The notes: generated by a model from the letters alone, not told the origin. A stretch of 6,072 nucleotides of DNA from an uncultured Collinsella sp. (GCA_900547025.1 UREZ01000099.1:1-6072), one strand, 5' to 3'; counted from the first letter of the stretch, positions 1 through 6,017 are shown. A program made the numbers and translations.

Positions 1-905
1 TCAAACATGTAGCACATGTCCGGATCGCCGGTCTGCCACAGCGGACCCTTGACGCGAATGACCTCGTCGGGCCACTCCTGCTCAACAAAATCGGTGAACT
101 TCTGCAGGTCGAACGGCTTGCGGCGCGAGTAAACAAAGGTCTCGATGTCGTACTCGAGCACCTCGGGGTCGTCGTGCTCCTCGGGATGCTCCATGGCCTC
201 GATCCAGGCGGCGGAGTTATAGGCGCGCATAAAGTCGAAGCGGTCGGTGTCGAGCAGCTCCTCCATGGGGACCTCGCCGTTTTGGGCCTCGACGATCACG
301 GCGTCCTTCTGCAGGCTGCGCACGATAGCCTTGAGCTCGGCGATCTGCTCAGGCGTCACGGTGTCGGTCTTGTTGAGGATCAGCGTGGAGCAGAATTCAA
401 TCTGCTGGATGAGCAAGCTCTCGATGTCGTCCTCGTCGATATCCTCGGCCAGCAGGTCGCGACCGCCGTTGAACTCGTCGTACATGCGGGCGCAGTCGAC
501 CACGGCCACGATGTTGTCGAGCGCGAGCTTGGGCTCGCCGCCCACCTTGGCCTCGTCGCAGAAGCTCGAGATGGTGTAGGCGATGGGGATGGGCTCGCAA
601 ATGCCCGAGGCCTCGATGATGATGTAATCGAAGTTGCCCGAATCGGCGATGCCCTGCAGCTGGTTGGCCAGGTCGTCCGAAAGCGTGCAGCAGATGCAGC
701 CGTTGGTGAGCGGGATGAGGTCGTCGGTCTCGGAAAGGCCGCCGTCGGCGATGAGGCTGGCGTCCACATTGATCTCGCCGATATCGTTGACGATCACGGC
801 GGCGCGGATACCGCCGTCGTTAGCGAGGATGTGGTTGAGCAGCGTGGTCTTGCCGGCACCGAGGTATCCGGTAAGCATGATGATCTTCACGGGTTTGTTG
901 GGCAT
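1..905 (-). CDS. CobW/COG0523-family G3E GTPase (putative metallochaperone), 3' end outside window
   Basis: Partial gene: 301 codons are visible and the frame is still open at base 1. The P-loop GYLGAGKT is at residues 13-20, the family metal-binding CICC (CxCC) at 70-73, the switch/Walker B-like segment IIIEASG at 95-101, and the guanine-specificity NKTD at 178-181 within a QQIEF..LILNKTD context. These place it in the CobW/COG0523 branch of the G3E GTPases, which use GTP hydrolysis to deliver metal ions (zinc, cobalt and others) to client proteins in the cytosol. A linker rich in Asp, Glu and His (residues 236-253) leads into the C-terminal CobW_C domain (from about 256, with WPDEVIRVKG), which is cut off. 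The start at 905 is chosen because AAGGAGG lies 4 nt upstream. An in-frame ATG at 924-926 has no such site, and an in-frame TAA lies just beyond it at 930-932. The metal and client cannot be told from the sequence. No Zur-like palindrome was recognised upstream. Confidence 0.93.
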   Translation of the reverse strand, partial: MPNKPVKIIMLTGYLGAGKTTLLNHILANDGGIRAAVIVNDIGEINVDASLIADGGLSETDDLIPLTNGCICCTLSDDLANQLQGIADSGNFDYIIIEASGICEPIPIAYTISSFCDEAKVGGEPKLALDNIVAVVDCARMYDEFNGGRDLLAEDIDEDDIESLLIQQIEFCSTLILNKTDTVTPEQIAELKAIVRSLQKDAVIVEAQNGEVPMEELLDTDRFDFMRAYNSAAWIEAMEHPEEHDDPEVLEYDIETFVYSRRKPFDLQKFTDFVEQEWPDEVIRVKGPLWQTGDPDMCYMF

Positions 906-909
906 GTGC

Positions 910-916
910 CCTCCTT
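910..916 (-). promoter_or_regulatory. Ribosome binding site that fixes the CobW-family start
   Basis: The minus strand reads AAGGAGG here, 4 nt before the ATG at 905. It lies downstream of the alternative in-frame ATG at 924-926, so only the 905 start is properly served. Confidence 0.75.
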
Positions 917-960
917 TGTTAGACATGGCTTACAGTTGAATCTTATGCCAAACGCCTGCT

Positions 961-990
961 CTTATACCCACGCGCCGGCAAATAACACAA
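961..990 (-). promoter_or_regulatory. Possible promoter for the CobW-family gene
   Basis: On the minus strand TTGTGT (985-990) is followed after 18 nt by TATAAG (961-966). The second element matches a -10 box at five of six positions; the first matches a -35 box at only three. It lies in the 86-bp gap between the ArsC-like stop and the CobW-family start, so that gene may be transcribed on its own as well as from upstream. The call rests on consensus resemblance alone. Confidence 0.25.
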
Positions 991-991
991 G

Positions 992-1333
992 CTACTCCCA
1001 GGCTCCCCATACATCGGGGCAATAACCGACGGTGGCCTTTTTGCCGTTGCGCACGATGGGTTCGGCGAGAACCTGCTGGTTCTCGAGCAGCTTGTCAAAG
1101 CGCTGGCTGGGGGTGAGGTGCTGGATGAGCGCGAGCGTCTCCTCGTCCTTGGCCTTGGGGTTGAGTAGCTTGTCGATGCCGCCGACCGCCTGCATCACGC
1201 TCGTGAGCTCGCCCTTGCTCATCTCCTTTTCCTTAAGGTCAATAAACTGCACCTTAATGCGGCGCTCCTTAAAATAGCGTTGGGCCTTCTTGGTATCAAA
1301 GGACTTTTTGGTGCCGAAGATTTGAATATTCAT
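992..1333 (-). CDS. ArsC/Spx/YffB-like thioredoxin-fold protein lacking the active-site cysteine
   Basis: This 113-residue protein has the length of the ArsC/Spx/YffB family. It opens with the family's first strand and helix: G7-T-K-K-S11-F-D-T-K-K-A17 aligns with the G-x-K-N-C-D-T-x-K-K-A pattern of YffB-type proteins. The family's cis-proline segment follows as EPIVRNG (P92, conserved R95), and it ends with VGYCPDVW. The residue aligning with the redox cysteine is Ser11 (codon TCC at 1301-1303), and the only cysteine in the whole protein is C105 near the C terminus. Automatic annotation would probably say 'arsenate reductase family protein', but without the nucleophilic cysteine arsenate reduction by the usual mechanism is unlikely. 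There is also no Spx-type CxxC. It starts 12 bp after the flavodoxin-like gene, so the two almost certainly share a transcript. The ribosome binding site is modest (GGCGGGAC just before ATG). The cellular role is unknown. Confidence 0.87.
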   Translation of the reverse strand: MNIQIFGTKKSFDTKKAQRYFKERRIKVQFIDLKEKEMSKGELTSVMQAVGGIDKLLNPKAKDEETLALIQHLTPSQRFDKLLENQQVLAEPIVRNGKKATVGYCPDVWGAWE

Positions 1334-1345
1334 GGTCCCGCCGCT

Positions 1346-1969
1346 CTATCGAATGAAGTTGGTCGTTGCGCGATCTGCCTCGGGTGCGTTGATACCGGCG
1401 GCCTGTCCTGCCTCGATACAGCGCAGGAGCCAGGCCATGTTTTTGCCGATGTTTCGCATGGTGGCAAGGCCCTCGGCATCCCCATCGGCGTCGCCGGGCA
1501 CGCGTCCAAACACGTTGTTCCAGTAGGTGGAAGCAACTACGGGCATTTGCTTAATGGTGAAGTACTTGTTGAGCACATCGAACGTGGTTGACGTGCCGCC
1601 GCGACGGGCGACGGCGACCGCGGCGCCGGGTTTGTGCTCAAAGGCATGCCCGCCTGCATAGAAGGCGCGATCGAGGGCCGAAAGGATGCGTCCGCTGGGG
1701 TGCGCATAGTAGACGGGTGAGCCAAAGACAAAACCATCTGCTTGCTCGGCGGCAGCGATGAGCTCGTTCACCACGTCATCGTCAAAGGTGCAGCGACCGC
1801 CAAGTTTGCCGCACTGGCCGCAACCGATGCAATCGCGAATGGGCTTGGCGCCCAGCTGAAACACCTCGGTATCAATGCCTTCGGCATTGAGCTGCTCGGC
1901 GACCTCGGCGAGTGCGCGGGCGGTGTTGCCGCTTGCCTTGGGGCTGCCATTGACCAAAAGAACCTTCAT
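1346..1969 (-). CDS. Flavodoxin-fold NAD(P)H-dependent oxidoreductase with compact four-cysteine motif
   Basis: This 207-residue protein belongs to the NADPH-dependent FMN reductase/flavodoxin superfamily. The first strand runs into an FMN phosphate-binding loop, NGSPKASGNT (residues 7-16). A second flavin-contact segment, FGSPVYYAHPSG, lies at 82-93. Between them is C47-IG-C50-GQ-C53-GKLGGR-C60 followed by an Asp triplet. This CX2CX2CX6C spacing resembles the compact motif of archaeal and clostridial iron-sulfur flavoproteins, so a [4Fe-4S] cluster beside FMN is plausible but not proven. The distal part (YWNNVFGR, then GLATMRNIGKNMAWLL) matches what I recall of soluble 'flavodoxin family' proteins of gut anaerobes. 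The start is the ATG at 1969: GAGGGAG lies 6 nt upstream of it but only 3 nt from the in-frame GTG at 1970-1972. It is the first gene of a unit with the ArsC-like gene. The electron acceptor is unknown. Confidence 0.9.
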   Translation of the reverse strand: MKVLLVNGSPKASGNTARALAEVAEQLNAEGIDTEVFQLGAKPIRDCIGCGQCGKLGGRCTFDDDVVNELIAAAEQADGFVFGSPVYYAHPSGRILSALDRAFYAGGHAFEHKPGAAVAVARRGGTSTTFDVLNKYFTIKQMPVVASTYWNNVFGRVPGDADGDAEGLATMRNIGKNMAWLLRCIEAGQAAGINAPEADRATTNFIR

Positions 1970-1975
1970 CACAAA

Positions 1976-1982
1976 CTCCCTC
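1976..1982 (-). promoter_or_regulatory. Ribosome binding site for the flavodoxin-like gene
   Basis: The minus strand reads GAGGGAG, 6 nt before the ATG at 1969. The spacing favours that ATG over the GTG one codon earlier. Confidence 0.65.
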
Positions 1983-2006
1983 TGCTTTTGGTGACTTCTG
2001 CGGAGG

Positions 2007-2015
2007 ATTATCGCA
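2007..2015 (-). promoter_or_regulatory. Probable extended -10 promoter for the flavodoxin/ArsC-like unit
   Basis: The minus strand reads TGC-GATAAT: a five-of-six match to TATAAT preceded by the TGn of an extended -10 element. Transcription would start near base 2000, giving a leader of about 30 nt before the ATG at 1969. No recognisable -35 box is present; the position where one would lie falls at the edge of the hairpin at 2031-2077. This fits a new transcription unit beginning after the cyclase gene ends. Confidence 0.45.
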
Positions 2016-2030
2016 CGAGAGGGTAGATGG

Positions 2031-2077
2031 CGTGGGGCGCGATGTGAAACGGCTTGTGTTTCACATCGCGCCCCACG
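2031..2077 (-). terminator. Perfect 20-bp hairpin after the cyclase gene, probable transcription terminator
   Basis: Arms at 2031-2050 and 2058-2077 are perfectly complementary over 20 bp, with a 7-nt loop (GGCTTGT). The hairpin begins 3 nt beyond the stop codon of the cyclase gene. The position and stability suggest a terminator for that gene. However, neither strand has a run of T after the stem, so it is not a textbook intrinsic terminator. It could instead act as an mRNA 3'-end stabiliser, or as a binding palindrome for the promoter next to it. Confidence 0.6.
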
Positions 2078-2080
2078 ACG

Positions 2081-3610
2081 CTAGTTCAGCTTGGTGCCCG
2101 GTACTTGTGGTGCCTCTTTAAGCAACGCTTTGAGCTCGTTCAAAATGGAAACGGGCTGACGGTCGACGCCGTCCAGATGAAGCGTGGCCACGCGAATGGG
2201 CGGCTGATATTCAAGCGAGCCGATGAGCACGGGAGAACCCAGGAACCGTTCGATGTCGCTTGCGATCTCGTCGATTGCCTCGGGGCCGAGTTCATCGAAG
2301 AGTGCCACGAACATCGGCCCCGTCGAGCGGAACAGGCGACCCTTGCCGCGCGAACAATCCATGAGGCAGGCGGCGCTTTCGGCGAGCACGCGGTCGCCTG
2401 CATCGAATCCAAAGCGGGCATTGACCTCGGCGATATCGTCGACCTTAATGGCAATAAAGCCTGCCTCGTGCGGCACACGGCGCATCTCTCCAATAGCGTT
2501 GACCAGCGCGTGGACATCGCCCAGGCCGGTCACGGAATCGGTCGTATCTGCCAAGCTTCGGTTGATGATAATGCCCACATACATGTTGGGCTCGGTATCG
2601 GTTCCATCCAAGCGGTAACCCGTGCAGTCGCAAAGCGCGTATTTTCCAGTGGCATCCATTACGCGATACTGCATGTAGTGGAAGTGCCACGTGCCGTTTA
2701 TCACCATGTCGAGCTCGGCGCGTACGTTGTCGCGGTCCTCGGGATGAACGCGGGCGAGCCACATGTCGAGTGAGTTAAAAGGGTGCTGGGAGGGCAGGTC
2801 AAAATCGCGCACGGCGTTGACCGACCATTGCGATTCGCCCGTATCGAGATTGAGGATGAACGGATAGCGCGTCTCGGAGCTCATTGAGATCGCTTGGAAC
2901 ACTCGGTCGTTGCAGGGAGGCTGATCGACGATTGGGCGTTGCGGCGCATCATTGTCTTTCGGTTGCTGCACACGATGCATAAGCTTATAGCGATACATCT
3001 TGCGATCGGCATCCATCGTCATCTGGCGACGCGTGTCGCCGGCAAGTGGATCGACGCGCGAGCAGCCAAAGCTAAAGCTGCCGATCATGGGCGCCTTGCC
3101 ACCTGAGCTCGCCTCGATCAGCCTGGTACGCACCTGCTCCAAGCGCTGCTCGAGTTCAGTCTCGTTTGCGGAGGGCGAGATGAGCACAAACTCGTCTCCA
3201 CCGATACGGAACAGCATCTCATCGTGCTCCATGGTTTCGGAGAGCGTGCGGCAGATGCTCAGAATATAGCGATTGCCTTCGGCGTGGCCAAACCTATCGT
3301 TGCAATGCTTGAGATGGTCGATGTCAATATAGGCGCAGGTGAAGGGGTCGCCTTTGCGCCAGAGTTGCTCGACGTGACGGTCGAATCCGTTGCGGTTGCC
3401 CAAGTTGGTGAGCGGATCGATATAGGCGTTGCGCTCAAGCAGCTGGCGCTCTTGTTGCAGGATGGCATGCGTCTTTTGCAGTTGCTCACCAACGGCGCGT
3501 AGCTCAGCAGGCAGCGCGGCAACATCGAGTTCAGCGGTCGAGACGCCGTTCGCAAGTCGCTGAAGATAGGCAATAATCGATTGCTCGCCCAGGCGATATG
3601 ACTCGTTCAT
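2081..3610 (-). CDS. Diguanylate cyclase: GGDEF - PAS - degenerate GGDEF
   Basis: This 509-residue soluble protein has no signal peptide or membrane segment. Residues 1-60 are helical and end in a coiled-coil-like stalk (about 34-62). A GGDEF domain covers about 62-212: DPLTNLGNR at 65-73, metal Asp D96 in YIDID, substrate Asn N104 in KHCNDRFGH, GGDEF at 137-141, and ADRKMYRYK at 201-209. The motif predicts synthesis of c-di-GMP from two GTP. The inhibitory I-site RxxD is replaced by E128/E131, so classic product inhibition is unlikely, and the usual Asp of GHxxGD is Asn113. A PAS_3-like domain follows at about 236-352 (WLARVHPEDR, then the MQYRV PAC segment). A second GGDEF-like fold at about 356-460 has TGPMF (430-434) in place of the motif and is presumably not catalytic. 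The start is the ATG at 3610, which has AAGGAGG 9 nt upstream; a TTG nine codons earlier has no such site. It is paralogous to the neighbouring upstream gene. The PAS ligand is unknown. Confidence 0.92.
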   Translation of the reverse strand: MNESYRLGEQSIIAYLQRLANGVSTAELDVAALPAELRAVGEQLQKTHAILQQERQLLERNAYIDPLTNLGNRNGFDRHVEQLWRKGDPFTCAYIDIDHLKHCNDRFGHAEGNRYILSICRTLSETMEHDEMLFRIGGDEFVLISPSANETELEQRLEQVRTRLIEASSGGKAPMIGSFSFGCSRVDPLAGDTRRQMTMDADRKMYRYKLMHRVQQPKDNDAPQRPIVDQPPCNDRVFQAISMSSETRYPFILNLDTGESQWSVNAVRDFDLPSQHPFNSLDMWLARVHPEDRDNVRAELDMVINGTWHFHYMQYRVMDATGKYALCDCTGYRLDGTDTEPNMYVGIIINRSLADTTDSVTGLGDVHALVNAIGEMRRVPHEAGFIAIKVDDIAEVNARFGFDAGDRVLAESAACLMDCSRGKGRLFRSTGPMFVALFDELGPEAIDEIASDIERFLGSPVLIGSLEYQPPIRVATLHLDGVDRQPVSILNELKALLKEAPQVPGTKLN

Positions 3611-3619
3611 GATGGATAA

Positions 3620-3626
3620 CCTCCTT
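3620..3626 (-). promoter_or_regulatory. Ribosome binding site for the diguanylate cyclase gene
   Basis: The minus strand reads AAGGAGG, 9 nt before the ATG at 3610. The upstream in-frame TTG at 3635-3637 lies on the wrong side of this site, so the shorter protein is the supported form. Confidence 0.75.
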
Positions 3627-3645
3627 GGGCGGAACAACGGTTTGT

Positions 3646-3651
3646 ATCATA
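3646..3651 (-). promoter_or_regulatory. Possible -10 element for the cyclase gene
   Basis: The minus strand reads TATGAT, about 36 nt before the ATG at 3610. No -35 box stands at 16 to 18 nt; that region is filled by the inverted repeat at 3649-3679, which also overlaps the first bases of this element. If the element is real, the gene has its own promoter whose spacer is a perfect palindrome. Confidence 0.28.
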
Positions 3652-3679
3652 TCCCCAATTCGGTTTGAATTGGGGATAT
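3649..3679. repeat. Perfect 13-bp inverted repeat between the two c-di-GMP genes
   Basis: ATATCCCCAATTC (3649-3661) and GAATTGGGGATAT (3667-3679) are exact reverse complements around a 5-nt centre. The repeat lies 58 bp beyond the stop of the EAL gene and 38 bp before the ATG of the cyclase gene. It could be a hairpin terminating the EAL transcript, but no T-run follows on either strand. It could equally be an operator, since it sits where the cyclase promoter would be. The rest of this 127-bp gap holds an 8-bp palindrome TTAGCTAA (3683-3690) and no recognisable gene. Confidence 0.7.
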
Positions 3680-3737
3680 AAGTTAGCTAATGGAGACAAA
3701 TGCCCCCTTCGACGTTGGCGTTTTGCGCGCGAGCGTA

Positions 3738-6017
3738 TCAGTTGTTATTGCCACCATCGAGCAATGCCTCAAAATCCTTCGCAGGCATGGGGCGGTAGTA
3801 GAGGAAGCCCTGAGCGTCGCGGGCGCCCATTTGTCGTAGCATGTTTGCCTGCTCATTTGTCTCGACGCCTTCGACCACGACGGGCAGATGGAGCGACTGC
3901 GCCATTTCGAGCATCGATGAAATGATTTGCGTGCTGCGGCCTTGATCGCGGTCGGTGGGCACAAAGGTGCGGTCGAGCTTGATGACGTCGACGTTGACGT
4001 TCTTGAGCATCGCGAGCGTGGACTGACCGGTGCCAAAATCGTCCATATAGGTCGAGAAGCCGCGGGTGTGCAGATCTGCGGTCAGCTTATCCACGGCCTC
4101 GGATTCTCCCGTATAAGCCGTCTCGGTGATCTCGATACGCATGAGCTCGGGCGGTAGGTTGTATTGGGCGGCGAGCGCCCCCATATGTTCGGCAACGTCG
4201 CAGGCAAGGATATCCACGCGCGACACATTAAGCGAGACCGGAACCACGCGAAGACGGCGATCGAGACGCTCGCGAAGCCATATGGCGACACCCTGCCAAA
4301 TGTACTTGTCGAGCGTCACTACAAAGCCGCTTTCCTCGAGTGCGGGGATAAACGTTGCGGGCGAAATGAGAGAGCCGTCCTTGTCAATCCAGCGGGTGAG
4401 TGCTTCGGCGCCAATAATCTCGCCGGTTTCCATATCGACCTGGGGCTGAAGATAGTACGTGATGCGACCATTTGACAGCGCGTACTGGAATTCGGTCAGC
4501 GTGCGGTGGAACGCGACTTCGCGCTCGTACTCCGCGGGGCGGAAAATAGCAATGCGCTCCTTAAAGTCGTTTTTTGCGCGTCGATTGGTTAACATGGCCT
4601 TTGCCTGCGCATCGATGGTGATTTCCTCATTGGAGTCGATGGGGTAAACGCCCATGGACGGCCAAAAACCTACGCCGTCATCATGTCTGGCTACGGCCTC
4701 GCGAACGCGGTTGTAGATTTGATGGACGGTGATGTGCTTAAAGGGGATGAGTACACAAAAGTCATCTTGGCCCCAGTACCCTGCGACGCCCATATCGGCA
4801 TTCTCGATGTCCTTGAGGACCGTGCCCACATCGGCGAGTACGCGGTCGCCCTCGGCCTGGCCGTGCCATTCATTAAACAGGCGCATGTGGCCCATGTCGA
4901 CTGTGGCGATGCACCAGGTGCCGTTGCGCCTTGCCTCGAGAAATGCGTTGGCGCGCCGCATAAACTCGCTGGGTCGATAGAGGCCCGTGAGCGAGTCGAT
5001 ACGTTCGGCTATGGCGCTTTTGCGCTCCGCCTCGGGTATGGGGAGGCTGTCGTTGGGAACAAGCCCGCCGGCCGTGCGAAGGCGACGGTCGAGTTCGCCT
5101 AAAACGGCGGTCGCTTGATGGGTTAAGTGCTCGTAAAAGGCCGGGACGACAAGGCAGACGGGAGTAATGGTGTCGCCTGCGATTCGAACAGGAGCGAAAA
5201 CGGCCTCTTTAAGGTGGCGGGTCAGTTGCTCGAATGCCTCGTGGTCTAGTTCGTTGCTGAGCACGACGAACTGGACGCTTCGTGAACGGTAGACCCGGCT
5301 CCTGCCGCGGGTGATCGACAGCATGCGGCCTGCGTATTCGGCAAGCATGTTGTCGACAGCCTCGGCCCCGTAGAGCTCGTTGAGTTTTGTCGTGCCACGA
5401 ACGCGCACCGCTATAAGCCCTGTCTCGCAACGATCGCGGCGGCAGGCGTCGATGGCGTTGACCAGCATGCGCTGCGTTCCGAGGCCTGTGGCAGCGTCGA
5501 CGGTTTCGGCAAGTGAGTGGTTGACGAGCTCGTCGACATAGAGCGAGGGGACATTTCCGTCGCCGTCGATACGAAACCCGCGAGCACGGCAAAGGACGTA
5601 GTCGCCGACGGCGTTGCGCACACGATACTGCATGACGCGACGGTGCTTGGTGCCGTTGTAGACTTGGTCGATGTCGTTGATGCAGGCCTCAAGGTCGTCG
5701 GGATGGACGCGCGTTTTCCAGTAATCGCGACAGTTGTCTATGTGCTCCGAGGGAAGGCCAAGATCGCGCAAGGCACCTTGTGACCAAAGGGTGCGATGTT
5801 TGTCCAAGTTCTCGATAAAGAAATAACGGCCCTCGTTGAGCATCGAAAAGGCGTCAAAAATACGATCGCTTATTTCGAAGTCGTCGGCGTGGACTTGCGT
5901 GATATTGCGTCGATCGAGGTGCATGGCATGACGTAGCTTGTAGTCGTACATGCGATGGTCGGCATCGAGCGTCATGCGATTGGAAGCTTCGCCCAGGGCG
6001 GGGTCGGCATGTGACAC
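3738..6017 (-). CDS. c-di-GMP phosphodiesterase: GGDEF stub - PAS - degenerate GGDEF - GGDEF(GQDDF) - EAL
   Basis: A soluble protein of up to 759 residues that should hydrolyse c-di-GMP to pGpG. Residues 1-35 are only the tail of a GGDEF domain (LDADHRMYDYKLRH). A PAS_3-like domain follows at about 51-172 (WKTRVHPDD, then MQYRV). A degenerate GGDEF fold covers about 173-320, with RSVQF (246-250) at the motif. A third GGDEF domain at about 335-495 has DSLTGL, D374, N382, GQAEGD (386-391) and GQDDF (416-420). The EAL domain at about 505-752 is complete: E538 of EAL, R542, N597, E629, D659-D660 in DDFGTG, K680, E716 and Q736. Cyclase activity is doubtful because the second motif Gly is Gln, so the third domain may be a GTP-responsive regulator. 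The start is uncertain. GTG 6017 has no spaced ribosome binding site, an in-frame TGA lies at 6033-6035, and ATG 5973-5975 is an alternative. Residues 1-320 align with residues about 187-500 of the downstream cyclase. Confidence 0.9.
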   Translation of the reverse strand: MSHADPALGEASNRMTLDADHRMYDYKLRHAMHLDRRNITQVHADDFEISDRIFDAFSMLNEGRYFFIENLDKHRTLWSQGALRDLGLPSEHIDNCRDYWKTRVHPDDLEACINDIDQVYNGTKHRRVMQYRVRNAVGDYVLCRARGFRIDGDGNVPSLYVDELVNHSLAETVDAATGLGTQRMLVNAIDACRRDRCETGLIAVRVRGTTKLNELYGAEAVDNMLAEYAGRMLSITRGRSRVYRSRSVQFVVLSNELDHEAFEQLTRHLKEAVFAPVRIAGDTITPVCLVVPAFYEHLTHQATAVLGELDRRLRTAGGLVPNDSLPIPEAERKSAIAERIDSLTGLYRPSEFMRRANAFLEARRNGTWCIATVDMGHMRLFNEWHGQAEGDRVLADVGTVLKDIENADMGVAGYWGQDDFCVLIPFKHITVHQIYNRVREAVARHDDGVGFWPSMGVYPIDSNEEITIDAQAKAMLTNRRAKNDFKERIAIFRPAEYEREVAFHRTLTEFQYALSNGRITYYLQPQVDMETGEIIGAEALTRWIDKDGSLISPATFIPALEESGFVVTLDKYIWQGVAIWLRERLDRRLRVVPVSLNVSRVDILACDVAEHMGALAAQYNLPPELMRIEITETAYTGESEAVDKLTADLHTRGFSTYMDDFGTGQSTLAMLKNVNVDVIKLDRTFVPTDRDQGRSTQIISSMLEMAQSLHLPVVVEGVETNEQANMLRQMGARDAQGFLYYRPMPAKDFEALLDGGNNN

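Noticed and set aside
174..1025. Long plus-strand open frame opposite the CobW-family gene
   Set aside because: The minus strand carries a complete set of GTPase motifs over the same bases with a good ribosome binding site. The plus-strand product is low-complexity and resembles no family, as is usual opposite GC-rich genes.
992..1333. Calling the small ArsC-like protein an arsenate reductase
   Set aside because: The nucleophilic cysteine is serine, and no ars genes (regulator, efflux pump) are nearby.
2054..2773. 239-codon plus-strand open frame opposite the cyclase gene
   Set aside because: It starts inside the hairpin, has no ribosome binding site, and is antisense to well-supported PAS and GGDEF-like coding sequence.
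3611..3637. Longer cyclase starting at the TTG at 3637
   Set aside because: There is no ribosome binding site before it, while AAGGAGG lies 9 nt upstream of the ATG at 3610. The extra nine residues add nothing domain-like.
3611..3737. A c-di-GMP riboswitch in the gap before the cyclase gene
   Set aside because: The gap contains CGCAAAACGCC on the minus strand, but I could not fit the GEMM core or its paired stems. The only strong structure is the simple inverted repeat.
4683..5102. Plus-strand open frames opposite the EAL gene
   Set aside because: They are antisense shadows of the third GGDEF domain with no recognisable motifs.
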